From Pseudomonas sp. R37(2017) (GTDB lineage Bacteria > Pseudomonadota > Gammaproteobacteria > Pseudomonadales > Pseudomonadaceae): a DNA stretch of 64,000 nt. Both the position numbers and the translations under genes were made by a program. Under the pieces are notes generated by a model, which worked only from the letters and a program-made list of their open reading frames with translations, did no database searches and had not been told where the DNA came from. Positions 16,443-25,014 of the stretch are shown here, piece after piece. Numbering within the stretch: position 1 is the stretch's first letter; each line of letters starts with the position of its first letter. The stretch lies in assembly GCF_002113375.1 (NCBI RefSeq), contig NZ_NEHO01000017.1, positions 56,293 through 120,292 on the forward strand. Direction: 5' to 3'.

Positions 16443-17503
16443 AGCCTTTATGGGCGTTGTCCATCGGGCTGGTGCTGAGCGCCTGTTCCAAGAGCGAACC
16501 GCCGCCGACGCCGGTTCGGCCGGTGTTGTCGATCAAGGTTCAGACCTTGAACGAAGAGGACCTGGGCCGCTTCGCCGGCAGTATCCAGGCTCGCTATGAA
16601 AGCGATACCGGGTTCCGTGTGGGTGGACGAATCGCCAGCCGTAACGTCGATGTCGGCACCGAGGTGGCGCCGGGTACATTGCTCGCCACCCTTGACCCTT
16701 CGGATCAACAGAACCAATTGCGTTCGGCCCAGGGCGATCTGGCGAAAATCCAGGCGCAGCTGATCAACGCCAAGGCCACCGCCCAGCGTCAGCAAGCCTT
16801 GTTTGACCGCGGAGTCGGCGCGCAGGCGCAACTGGATGAAGCCAACACGAACCTGAAAACCACCCAGGCCTCTCTCGATCAGGCCCGGGCGACCGTCAAC
16901 CAGAGCAAGGACCAACTGGGCTACACCGAGCTGCGCGTCGACCATAAAGCCGTGATCACCGCGTGGAACGCCGAGGCCGGGCAAGTGGTCTCGGCGGGTC
17001 AGCCAGTGGTGACCCTGGCGCAACCGGACATCAAGGAAGCGGTGATCGATCTGCCCGATACCCTGGTCGACCAACTGCCCAGCGATGTGGTGTTCCTGGT
17101 TGCGGCGCAACTCGATCCAGGCATCAAAACCACCGCGATCGTCCGTGAAATCGAGCCTCAGGCTCAAAGCGCCACACGCACACGTCGCGCCCGCCTGACC
17201 CTGGCCGAAACGCCAAGTGGCTTTCGCTTGGGCACCGCCATCAGCGTCACCCTGAGCTCGGCGATCAAGCCGCGCATCGAATTGCCGCTCACCGCGCTGC
17301 AGGAGGTCGATGGCAAGCCACGCATCTGGGTGATCGATGCACAGAGTAAAACCGTCTCCCCTCGTGACATCACCGTGGTCAGCCGCACCGACAGCACCGT
17401 GGTGCTGGCCGGCGGCGTGAAGAACGGCGAGCGAGTGGTCAGTGCCGGTGTCAACAGCCTCAAGCCGGGGCAACAAGTGAAAATCGACGAGGACAGTCAA
17501 TGA
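16439..17503 (+). CDS. triB: Second efflux periplasmic adaptor lipoprotein, TriB type
   Basis: A 354-residue membrane-fusion protein with lipobox VLSAC near residue 15. It has the same lipoyl / helical hairpin / beta-barrel order as its neighbour, of which it is a divergent paralogue. It starts at the ATG overlapping the previous stop (ATGA), with GGGGAG upstream, and ends overlapping the pump gene (ATGA). Two adaptors in one operon suggest a mixed hexamer, as reported for TriA-TriB. Confidence 0.85.
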   Translation: MKPLWALSIGLVLSACSKSEPPPTPVRPVLSIKVQTLNEEDLGRFAGSIQARYESDTGFRVGGRIASRNVDVGTEVAPGTLLATLDPSDQQNQLRSAQGDLAKIQAQLINAKATAQRQQALFDRGVGAQAQLDEANTNLKTTQASLDQARATVNQSKDQLGYTELRVDHKAVITAWNAEAGQVVSAGQPVVTLAQPDIKEAVIDLPDTLVDQLPSDVVFLVAAQLDPGIKTTAIVREIEPQAQSATRTRRARLTLAETPSGFRLGTAISVTLSSAIKPRIELPLTALQEVDGKPRIWVIDAQSKTVSPRDITVVSRTDSTVVLAGGVKNGERVVSAGVNSLKPGQQVKIDEDSQ

Positions 17504-20500
17504 AAGGGCCTTTCAACCTCTCGGAATGGGCCCTCAAGCATCAGTCGTTCATCTGGTATCTGATGTTCGTCGGGTTGCTGATGGGTGTGTTCTCGTACTT
17601 CAACCTGGGTCGCGAAGAAGACCCTTCGTTCACCATCAAGACCATGGTGATCCAGAGCAAATGGCCGGGGGCGAACCAGGAGGAAACCCTCAAGCAGATC
17701 ACTGACCGGATCGAGAAAAAGCTCGAAGAGCTGGATTCTCTCGACTACGTGAAAAGCTACACGCGCCCCGGCGAGTCGACGGTGTATGTGTACCTGCGTG
17801 ACACCACCAGTGCCAAGGACATTCCGGAAATCTGGTACCAGGTGCGCAAAAAGATCGCCGACATCAAATATCAGTTCCCGCAGGGCATACAGGGGCCGTC
17901 GTTCAACGATGAGTTCGGTGACGTCTTCGGGTCGGTCTATGCCTTCACCGCCGACGGCCTGACCATGCGCCAGTTGCGCGATTACGTGGAACAGGCCCGC
18001 ATGGAAATTCGCGGGGTGCCGGGGCTGGGCAAAATTGAAATGATCGGCCAGCAGGACGAAGTGCTGTACCTGAACTTCTCCACGCGCAAACTCGCCGCGC
18101 TGGGCATCGATGAGCGTCAGGTGGTGCAGAGCCTGCAATCGCAGAACGCCGTGACCCCGGCGGGTGTCATCGAAGCCGGGCCGGAGCGGATTTCGGTGCG
18201 AACTTCAGGGAAGTTCGCTTCGGAGAAAGACCTGGCCGAGGTCAACCTCAAGCTCAACGACCGCTACTATCGTCTGGCCGACATTGCCGAAATCAGTCGC
18301 GGCTATGTCGATCCGTCCTCGCCGGAATTCCGCTACAACGGCAAACCGGCCATCGGCCTGGCGATTGCCATGCAGAGCGGTGGCAACGTCCAGGCGTTCG
18401 GCAAGGCTTTGCACGCCCGTATCGATCAGTTGACCGCCGACCTGCCGGTGGGGGTCGGCATCTATAACGTCTCCGACCAGGCCGTGGTGGTGGAAGAAGC
18501 CGTCGGCGGCTTTACCAGTGCCTTGTTCGAAGCGGTGGTGATCGTGCTGCTGGTCAGCTTCGTCAGCCTTGGCATGCGCGCCGGGCTGGTGGTGGCGTGC
18601 TCGATTCCGTTGGTGCTGGCCATGGTGTTCGTGTTCATGGAGTACAGCGGCATCACCATGCAGCGGATTTCCCTCGGTGCACTGATCATCGCCCTCGGCC
18701 TGTTGGTGGACGATGCGATGATCACCGTGGAGATGATGGTCACGCGCCTGGAGTTGGGTGATACCAAGGAGCAGGCCGCGACCTTCGCCTACACCTCCAC
18801 GGCGTTCCCGATGCTTACCGGTACGCTGGTGACGGTGGCGGGCTTCGTGCCGATCGGCTTGAACGCCAGCTCTGCGGGTGAGTACACCTACACCCTGTTT
18901 GCGGTGATTGCCTGCGCGATGCTGGTGTCATGGGTGGTGGCGGTACTGTTTGCGCCGGTGATCGGCGTGCACATTCTCAGCGCCAACGTGAAACCCCACG
19001 AAGGCGAACCCGGGCGCATTGGCAAGGCGTTCAACGGCGGGCTGCTGTGGTGCATGCGCAATCGCTGGTGGGCCATCGGCATTACGGTGCTGTGTTTTGT
19101 GCTGGCGGTGTTCTGCATGCGCTACGTGCAAAACCAGTTCTTCCCGTCTTCGGATCGCCCGGAAATCCTGGTGGACCTGAACCTGCCGCAAAACGCCTCG
19201 ATCGACGAAACCCGCCGGGCCGTCGATCGTCTCGAAGCCACGCTCAAGGACGATCCGGACATCGTGCGCTGGAGCACCTACATCGGTCAGGGCGCCATCC
19301 GTTTCTATCTGCCACTGGACCAGCAACTGCAAAACCCGTTCTACGCGCAGTTGGTGATCGTCAGCAAAGGCCATTCCCGCGACGCCATGATGCAGAAGCT
19401 CAGCGAGCGCTTGCGCAACGACTTCGTCGGCATCGGCGGTTATGTCCATGCACTGGAAATGGGCCCGCCGGTAGGGCGTCCGATCCAGTACCGGGTCAGC
19501 GGCAAGGACATCGACCAGGTCCGCCGCCATGCCATCGACCTGGCCACCGAGCTGGACAAGAACCCGCACATCGGCGAAATCATCTACGACTGGAACGAAC
19601 CGGGCAAAGTGCTGCGCATCGACATCGCCCAGGACAAGGCGCGGCAGTTGGGGTTGTCTTCCGAGGATGTGGCCAACCTGATGAACAGCATCGTCAGCGG
19701 CCAGACGGTGACCCAGGTCGATGACGACATTTACCTGATCAACGTCGTCGGTCGTGCGGTGGATTCCGAACGCGGTACGCCGGAGACCCTGCAGAACCTG
19801 CAAATCGTCACGCCGAGCGGCACGTCGATTCCGCTGCTGGCGTTCGCCACGGTGCGCTACGAACTGGAACAACCGCTGGTGTGGCGTCGCGATCGCCTGC
19901 CGACCATCACCATCAAGGCGGCGATACGCGACGAGATCCAGCCGACGGACCTGGTGAAAATCCTCAAGCCGTCCATCGACGACTTCGCTGCCAGATTGCC
20001 GGCGGGCTACAAGGTCGCCACAGGGGGTACGGTGGAGGAAAGCGGCAAGGCCCAAGGGCCGATTGCCAAGGTTGTGCCGCTGATGCTGTTTCTGATGGCG
20101 ACCTTCCTGATGATCCAGTTGCACAGCGTGCAGAAGCTGTTCCTGGTGGCCAGCGTCGCGCCGCTGGGGCTGATCGGCGTGGTCCTGGCGCTGGTGCCTA
20201 CCGGTACGCCAATGGGCTTCGTGGCGATCCTCGGGATTCTGGCGTTGATCGGCATCATCATTCGTAACTCGGTGATCCTGGTGACCCAGATCCACGAGTA
20301 CGAGGAGAAGGGCTATACGCCGTGGGATGCGGTGGTGCAGGCCACCGAGCATCGTCGTCGGCCGATCCTGCTGACCGCGGCGGCGGCGAGCATGGGGATG
20401 ATCCCGATCGCGCGGGAAGTGTTCTGGGGGCCGATGGCCTACGCAATGATCGGCGGGATCGTCATCGCCACCTTGCTGACGCTGCTGTTTTTGCCGGCGC

Positions 20501-20550
20501 TGTATGTGGCCTGGTACAAGATTCGCGAGCCGAAGAAGGACACTGTTTAA
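17500..20550 (+). CDS. triC: RND efflux pump, TriC type
   Basis: A 1016-residue inner-membrane proton-driven transporter. It has the usual duplicated layout of twelve transmembrane helices and two large periplasmic loops (about residues 30-335 and 550-865). The proton-relay aspartate pair is visible in GLLVDDAMITVE near residue 403. The adjacent pair of adaptors, its length and gene order fit TriC. No outer-membrane channel gene is present, as with TriABC, which borrows OpmH. The substrate range is inferred only. Confidence 0.9.
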   Translation: MKGPFNLSEWALKHQSFIWYLMFVGLLMGVFSYFNLGREEDPSFTIKTMVIQSKWPGANQEETLKQITDRIEKKLEELDSLDYVKSYTRPGESTVYVYLRDTTSAKDIPEIWYQVRKKIADIKYQFPQGIQGPSFNDEFGDVFGSVYAFTADGLTMRQLRDYVEQARMEIRGVPGLGKIEMIGQQDEVLYLNFSTRKLAALGIDERQVVQSLQSQNAVTPAGVIEAGPERISVRTSGKFASEKDLAEVNLKLNDRYYRLADIAEISRGYVDPSSPEFRYNGKPAIGLAIAMQSGGNVQAFGKALHARIDQLTADLPVGVGIYNVSDQAVVVEEAVGGFTSALFEAVVIVLLVSFVSLGMRAGLVVACSIPLVLAMVFVFMEYSGITMQRISLGALIIALGLLVDDAMITVEMMVTRLELGDTKEQAATFAYTSTAFPMLTGTLVTVAGFVPIGLNASSAGEYTYTLFAVIACAMLVSWVVAVLFAPVIGVHILSANVKPHEGEPGRIGKAFNGGLLWCMRNRWWAIGITVLCFVLAVFCMRYVQNQFFPSSDRPEILVDLNLPQNASIDETRRAVDRLEATLKDDPDIVRWSTYIGQGAIRFYLPLDQQLQNPFYAQLVIVSKGHSRDAMMQKLSERLRNDFVGIGGYVHALEMGPPVGRPIQYRVSGKDIDQVRRHAIDLATELDKNPHIGEIIYDWNEPGKVLRIDIAQDKARQLGLSSEDVANLMNSIVSGQTVTQVDDDIYLINVVGRAVDSERGTPETLQNLQIVTPSGTSIPLLAFATVRYELEQPLVWRRDRLPTITIKAAIRDEIQPTDLVKILKPSIDDFAARLPAGYKVATGGTVEESGKAQGPIAKVVPLMLFLMATFLMIQLHSVQKLFLVASVAPLGLIGVVLALVPTGTPMGFVAILGILALIGIIIRNSVILVTQIHEYEEKGYTPWDAVVQATEHRRRPILLTAAAASMGMIPIAREVFWGPMAYAMIGGIVIATLLTLLFLPALYVAWYKIREPKKDTV

Positions 20551-20569
20551 AAAGCGAGCGCTTCGCGCT

Positions 20570-20637
20570 CATCGCGAGCAGGCTCGCTCCTACAGGTTGA
20601 CCGCGATCCTCTGTAGGAGCGAGCCTGCTCGCGATGG
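20570..20637. repeat. Paired REP element after the efflux operon
   Basis: ATCGCGAGCAGGCTCGCTCC... faces TGTAGGAGCGAGCCTGCTCG... in tail-to-tail order with a 17-bp spacer. Confidence 0.85.
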
Positions 20638-20649
20638 CGTCCGAATTGA

Positions 20650-21279
20650 CTACACAGTCTTACGCCAGACACTCGCCAACCAAGGCTGCTGCTCCCGCGG
20701 CAGCCCTGTCGGCCGGTAGTAATGCTCAAGCTCCACAAACCCCGCCTCGACCAACAATTGCTGCCAGGCCGCCAGGTCGTGGTATGACCCATAACGCGGC
20801 CCGTTCCAGCCTTCCTGATTCTCGCCACGGGGATTGGAGCTGAACAACACGCCACCCGGCTTCAATGCATCGCGCAACTGCCGCAACACCCGTGGCAACT
20901 CCTGACGCGGCACATGAAACAGCACCGCATTGGCAAAAATCCCGTCGAAGCGTTCAGCCGGCAGGGCGAGCTTCAAGAAGTCCTGTTGCCACACCTCGCA
21001 ACCGCTATCGTCTCGCGCCATCTGCGCAAACTTTTCCGAACCGTCCAGGCCGACCGCCTTGTGGCCCATGCGGGTGAAGGTTTGCAGATCGCGCCCCGGC
21101 CCGCAGCCGAAGTCGAGAATGTCGAACGGCGCCTGGCCCTGAATGTGCCGCAACAGTGCATCGATGTTCTGGCTGACATCGTGATCGCGGGTGCCTTCAC
21201 GAAAACTTTCCGCCGTCGCGTTGTAGTGACCCAGGGTCGTGGCGGTGATCTGTTCGAGGTCGTCGGGTGTTTGCTTCAT
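20650..21279 (-). CDS. Class I SAM-dependent methyltransferase
   Basis: A 209-residue methyltransferase. Motif I (ILDFGCGPGRDL) is near residue 50, an acidic residue follows in AVGLDGSEKFA near 74, and FDGIFANAVLFHVPR is near 110. The Rossmann core is complete. The substrate is unknown. The start at 21279 is the ATG that begins just before the conserved helix; its ribosome-binding site is weak. It is flanked by REP pairs on both sides. Confidence 0.85.
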   Translation of the reverse strand: MKQTPDDLEQITATTLGHYNATAESFREGTRDHDVSQNIDALLRHIQGQAPFDILDFGCGPGRDLQTFTRMGHKAVGLDGSEKFAQMARDDSGCEVWQQDFLKLALPAERFDGIFANAVLFHVPRQELPRVLRQLRDALKPGGVLFSSNPRGENQEGWNGPRYGSYHDLAAWQQLLVEAGFVELEHYYRPTGLPREQQPWLASVWRKTV

Positions 21280-21346
21280 GGTCGGGCTGCGCGGGCAATT
21301 TGGATTTAGCGAATATACGCCATGACGCCGGGGGCTGCTGCGCAGC

Positions 21347-21414
21347 CCATCGCGAGCGTGCTCGCTCCTACAGGTATACGCGATCAACTGTAGGAGCGAG
21401 CATGCTCGCGATGG
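21347..21414. repeat. Paired REP element
   Basis: CATCGCGAGCGTGCTCGCTCC faces TGTAGGAGCGAGCATGCTCG in tail-to-tail order with a 16-bp spacer, between two leftward genes. Confidence 0.85.
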
Positions 21415-21437
21415 CAATATCCCTGACAAAAGAAAAC

Positions 21438-21776
21438 TCAGCCCTTTTTCATCCCCAAACACTCAATGGAGTGATCCACCATCGCCTTGGCAATCTCCAG
21501 CAAATGCCAGATCGAGTACACCATCGCCCGGTCGGCGCCCTTGAGTTGATCGCCACACTGATAGGCCGTGACCGAAGCACAACGCAGCAGGTCGGCGACA
21601 TAGAGTTGGGTGTCTTCGAAGCTCACGTCCTTGCTGACGTTGTAGAAGCGCAGTTCATCGGGTCGGGTGGGTTGATCGCCGGTCAGGTAGAAATCGATGG
21701 CGCGGTAGAGCGCGGATCGATCCTTGGTTTCGTTGGCGGGATTTTCGGGAGGTGGATCGGGTACGGATTTTTCCAT
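21438..21776 (-). CDS. Small DUF3077/DUF6124-like protein behind a structured leader
   Basis: A 112-residue protein. The proline- and acid-rich N-terminus (PDPPPENPANE) is followed by a helical body (YVADLLRCASVTAYQCGD and MVYSIWHLLEIAKAMVDH). This matches the small multi-copy Pseudomonas families called DUF3077 or DUF6124. Function unknown; no signal peptide or membrane segment. The start is well supported (AGGAG, 7 nt before ATG). About 34-230 nt upstream lies a structured element that also precedes the gene at 54600-54896, whose protein has the same size and helical plan but little sequence identity. Confidence 0.75.
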   Translation of the reverse strand: MEKSVPDPPPENPANETKDRSALYRAIDFYLTGDQPTRPDELRFYNVSKDVSFEDTQLYVADLLRCASVTAYQCGDQLKGADRAMVYSIWHLLEIAKAMVDHSIECLGMKKG

Positions 21777-21809
21777 GATTTACTCCTATTGCTGAAAGGA
21801 GCCATCACT

Positions 21810-22010
21810 TACCGCCTACTAAACGATTGGGTGGTGGCTGTGCGCAGGTAGTAGGCCGGTCAATAGGAAAACCGGTGCATCCGAAGATGCCCCACGCACA
21901 GCTACCATATCTTGCATGCGGCAAAAATCGCCGAACATGAGCATGGAATTGCTATGCGCCTATTGTTCCGGGCTACTAAACCCGATCACTGATGAGCAGT
22001 GACGGACCGA
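21810..22010 (-). ncRNA. Conserved structured RNA element, copy A
   Basis: Read on the minus strand, this segment folds like copy B at 54925-55140. A 6-bp hairpin is formed by 22002-21997 with 21991-21986. A long-range stem is formed by 21978-21961 with 21865-21849 (6, 4 and 5 bp with small internal loops). An interleaved stem is 21906-21895 with 21844-21833 (11 of 12 pairs; the exception is A-C in this sense and would be G-U in the other). Inside it is a hairpin capped by cUUCGg (21890-21877). The strand at 21825-21816 repeats the long-range 5' strand. Base changes relative to copy B preserve pairing. The element sits 5' of a small gene in the same sense. Confidence 0.65.
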
Positions 22011-22144
22011 GACTAGCCAGCGGATTTGGCAGGCGCAAGCGAGCGAAATGATCTAGGAAATGTCCTGCAAAGGAAAGGGAAGCGGCCTGCGGAAGCGCTG
22101 ATTTTCCTGTACGAAAATTTCCCTCTTGGCGTCGATGATTACCT

Positions 22145-22291
22145 GTGGCGAGGGGGCTTTGTGGCGAGGGGGCTTGCCCCCGTTGGGGCGCGAAGCGGCC
22201 CTAAAACCATTCAATGAGGTGTATCAGTAAAAACGAGGTCGCTGGTTTTACGACTGCTACGCAATCGAACGGGGGCAAGCCCCCTCGCCAC
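22145..22291. repeat. Inverted repeat pair of a second REP family
   Basis: A 24-bp sequence (GTGGCGAGGGGGCTTGCCCC and GTT, 22161-22184) is repeated exactly in inverse form at 22268-22291. A partial direct copy (GTGGCGAGGGGGCTTT) lies at 22145-22160. The gap 21777-22315 contains this, the structured RNA and no gene. Confidence 0.8.
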
Positions 22292-22315
22292 AAAAGCAAG
22301 GTGACGTTCAGCTCG

Positions 22316-22960
22316 TCAGCGTTTGTTCAGGCCCCGAGCCAACCGATCCCCACCCAACTGAATCACCGCCACCAACGCCACCAGCAACACAATCACCGTC
22401 AGCATGATCTGGCTATCAAACCGCTGATACCCATACCGGTAGGCAATGTCTCCCAACCCGCCCGCGCCAATCGCCCCGGCCATGGCCGATGAGTTGATCA
22501 TGGTCACCAGGGTGATGGTGAACCCGCCGACAATCCCCGGCAGCGCTTCGGGCAACAACACGTGCCAGACGATGTGCCCGCGTCGGCAGCCCATGGCTTG
22601 CGCCGCTTCGATCAAACCATGGTCGACCTCGCGCAAGCTGACCTCGGCAATGCGCGCAAAAAACGGCGTGGCGGCGATGGTCAGCGGCACCACGGCAGCC
22701 CACACGCCGTACGTGGTTCCGACCAGAAGCCGGGTGAACGGTATCAAGGCGACCATCAGAATCAGGAACGGAATCGAGCGGAACAAGTTCACGAACGCAC
22801 CCAAAACGCGGTTCAGCGCCGGAGCTTCGTAGATGCCGCCCTTGGAACTGGTGACCAGGATCACCGCCAGCGGAATGCCCGCCAACAATGCAATCAGCGA
22901 CGACACACCGACCATCAGGAACGTGTCGATAAAGCCCTGCAGCAAACGATCAAACCACAT
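22316..22960 (-). CDS. metI: Methionine ABC transporter permease MetI
   Basis: A 214-residue permease with five predicted transmembrane segments. The EAA loop (LIEAAQAMGCRRGHIVWHV) lies near residues 118-136. The NLFRSIPFLILMVALIPFTR segment is typical of MetI. It overlaps metN by 11 bp and is the last gene of metQ-metN-metI. Confidence 0.94.
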   Translation of the reverse strand: MWFDRLLQGFIDTFLMVGVSSLIALLAGIPLAVILVTSSKGGIYEAPALNRVLGAFVNLFRSIPFLILMVALIPFTRLLVGTTYGVWAAVVPLTIAATPFFARIAEVSLREVDHGLIEAAQAMGCRRGHIVWHVLLPEALPGIVGGFTITLVTMINSSAMAGAIGAGGLGDIAYRYGYQRFDSQIMLTVIVLLVALVAVIQLGGDRLARGLNKR

Positions 22961-24071
22961 AACCCAATACCTCCACCTGTTGCGCCCAATGGCCGGCGCG
23001 TTGACGCAATTGCTCGGCAGTAAGAGTCGAGCCGGTCACTGCCAGCAGCAGTTGCCCAAGCGCATGCCCCTGTATCCGTTCCACGCCGCCTTGCAGCAAG
23101 CGCACGCGGCCTCCGAGGGCGCTGAACAGCGCCGCCAGGTCCGGTTCGTCGCGTTGGCTGCCGGTGAACTGCAAGCGCAGGACCACGGCAGCGTCTGCGG
23201 ACGTTGGCTGCGGCTGCAAACGGCTCTGCAGTTCTTTGGGCAATGCGTGTTGCAATGGCGCAAGCAGCGTCTTGCTGACCTCGTGCTGTGGATTGCCGAA
23301 GACCTCCCATACCGGGCCTTGTTCGACGATGCGCCCGTGTTCGAGGACGACCACGCGATCACAGATCTCACGGATCACTGCCATCTCGTGTGTGATCAAA
23401 ACGATGGTCAGCCCAAGGCGTTGATTGATCTCGCGCAGCAAGCCGAGGATCGATTGGGTGGTCTCCGGGTCGAGCGCCGAGGTGGCTTCGTCGCACAACA
23501 GGATCTGCGGGTCATGCACCAGCGCCCGGGCAATGCCCACGCGTTGTTTCTGCCCGCCGGACAATTGCGCCGGGTAGGCCTTGTGTTTGGCTTGCAAGCC
23601 GACCAGTTCCAGCAGTTCACGGACTTTGCGCTCGCGTTGTTCCTTGGGCACGCCAGCGACTTTCAACGGCAGCTCGACGTTCTGCCAAACGGTCTTGGCC
23701 GACATCAGGTTGAAGTGCTGGAAGATCATGCCGATGCGCCGACGCAGCGCCACCAGGCGGTCTTCGTCGAACTCGCCGATGTCCACCTGATCGATCAGTA
23801 CCCGACCGCTGCTCGGTTGTTCCAGGCGGTTGATGGTGCGGATCAGCGATGACTTGCCGGCGCCGCTGCGACCGATGATGCCGAACACTTCGCCGCGCTG
23901 GATCGCCAGGTCGATGCCCTGCAACGCGGCCACCGGTCCTTGCTGGCCGTTGTAGGTTTTGCCCAGGCCGATGAAGCGGACGTGGGCATGGTTGAGTTCG
24001 GGATGCAGCTCGGTTTGCTCGGCGCTTTGCGGCTCTGGAGTCTCCAGTCGCCGTTGGATGGCGGCGCTCAT
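22950..24071 (-). CDS. metN: Methionine ABC transporter ATPase MetN
   Basis: A 373-residue ATPase. Walker A (GRSGAGKSS) is near residue 66, the signature LSGGQKQR near 170, and Walker B (ILLCDEATS) near 191. A C-terminal NIL-type domain (after about residue 295) senses methionine in the E. coli homologue and inhibits uptake. The first 30 residues are an extra polar extension. It is 2 bp after metQ. Confidence 0.94.
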   Translation of the reverse strand: MSAAIQRRLETPEPQSAEQTELHPELNHAHVRFIGLGKTYNGQQGPVAALQGIDLAIQRGEVFGIIGRSGAGKSSLIRTINRLEQPSSGRVLIDQVDIGEFDEDRLVALRRRIGMIFQHFNLMSAKTVWQNVELPLKVAGVPKEQRERKVRELLELVGLQAKHKAYPAQLSGGQKQRVGIARALVHDPQILLCDEATSALDPETTQSILGLLREINQRLGLTIVLITHEMAVIREICDRVVVLEHGRIVEQGPVWEVFGNPQHEVSKTLLAPLQHALPKELQSRLQPQPTSADAAVVLRLQFTGSQRDEPDLAALFSALGGRVRLLQGGVERIQGHALGQLLLAVTGSTLTAEQLRQRAGHWAQQVEVLGYVV

Positions 24072-24073
24072 GT

Positions 24074-24883
24074 TCAGCTTTCCCAGCCGGCTTGATAGAG
24101 CTTGCCGTGAGCTTTATCCAACGCGGCGCGCACCGCGGGTGAGTGCTGGTAGATGTCGACGAACTTGATCAGGCGCGGATCGGTTTTGCTCTTGGGCTGG
24201 ATCACGAACTGGATCACGTATTCCTTGTGATCGAGCCCGTCGAACAGCAGCGCGGAGCCCGCATCGAAGGTTTTCGACAAGCGAATGTAGGCGGGGTAGC
24301 CCTGCACCAGATCGGCATCGTCATAGGCGCGTACCAGTTGCACGGCTTCGACCTGGAGGATCTTGATGTGCTTCGGGTTGGCGATGATGTCTTCTTCGGT
24401 GGCCTTGTAGCCGACGCCGGGCTTGAGGGTGATCAGGCCGGCCTTGGCCAGCAGTTGCAAGCCACGACCGCTGTTGATCGGATCGTTGGCGATGGCCACG
24501 CTGGCGCCTTGCGGCAGTTCGTCGAAGCTTTTGTATTTCTTCGAGTAGAGGCCGACGTTGTTGATGATGCCCGGCGCGAATGGCACCAGGTCGAAACCTG
24601 ACGCAGCCTTGGCGTTTTCCAGGAACGGGATGTGCTGGAAATAGTTCACGTCGATGTCACCGGAGGCGAGGCTCACGTTCGGCGCGATCCAGTCGGTAAA
24701 CTCCACCAGCTCGACTTTCAGGCCTTGTTTGCCGGCTTCTTCGACCGCTGCTTCCAGGGGGATGGCGAAGGCGGCAGTGGTGCCGATTTTCAGGGGCGCG
24801 TCGGCGGCGAAGGTCACCGAGCTGAACAGGCCGAGGGCCAGGGCCAGTGCTTTGACTGGGTGAGAGAGGTAGTGCTTTTTCAT
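24074..24883 (-). CDS. metQ: Methionine-binding protein MetQ
   Basis: A 269-residue periplasmic binding protein with a signal peptide cleaved after TFA at about residue 26, and no lipobox. IDVNYFQHIPFL is the family motif. It is encoded with MetN and MetI and so is the binding partner of that importer. It is only distantly related to the orphan MetQ-like protein at 13966-14748. A REP pair separates it from the monooxygenase gene upstream. Confidence 0.93.
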   Translation of the reverse strand: MKKHYLSHPVKALALALGLFSSVTFAADAPLKIGTTAAFAIPLEAAVEEAGKQGLKVELVEFTDWIAPNVSLASGDIDVNYFQHIPFLENAKAASGFDLVPFAPGIINNVGLYSKKYKSFDELPQGASVAIANDPINSGRGLQLLAKAGLITLKPGVGYKATEEDIIANPKHIKILQVEAVQLVRAYDDADLVQGYPAYIRLSKTFDAGSALLFDGLDHKEYVIQFVIQPKSKTDPRLIKFVDIYQHSPAVRAALDKAHGKLYQAGWES

Positions 24884-24933
24884 GATCAGGTTTTCCAGTC
24901 AGTGCATTGAGTTTGTGGTGTCTGTTTGGGGCT

Positions 24934-25010
24934 TATCGCGAGCGTGCTCGCTCCTACAGGGTTTTTGAGAACGCCTGGGATCTACTGTAGGAGCGAGCAT
25001 GCTCGCGATG
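24934..25010. repeat. Paired REP element
   Basis: TATCGCGAGCGTGCTCGCTC faces TGTAGGAGCGAGCATGCTCG. It separates the organosulfur oxidation operon from metQNI, and may end or attenuate transcription between them. Confidence 0.85.
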
Positions 25011-25014
25011 CTTT

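Noticed and set aside
21816..21982. The direct repeats CTACTAAAC flanking copy A (and GTGACCAAAC flanking copy B) as target-site duplications of a small mobile element.
   Set aside because: The repeats are embedded in conserved flanking bases (AAACG and AAACC), and the middle strand is complementary to them in both copies. This fits RNA pairing better than insertion.
21990..22010. CTGATGAG on the plus strand of copy A, the core sequence of a hammerhead ribozyme.
   Set aside because: It is the loop and stem of a hairpin. Copy B has a different loop, the conserved GAAA part is missing, and the tetraloop evidence favours the other strand.
22026..22217. A 63-codon rightward frame 5' of copy A.
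   Set aside because: It runs into a REP-like inverted repeat, lacks a start signal, and its composition reflects the repeat.
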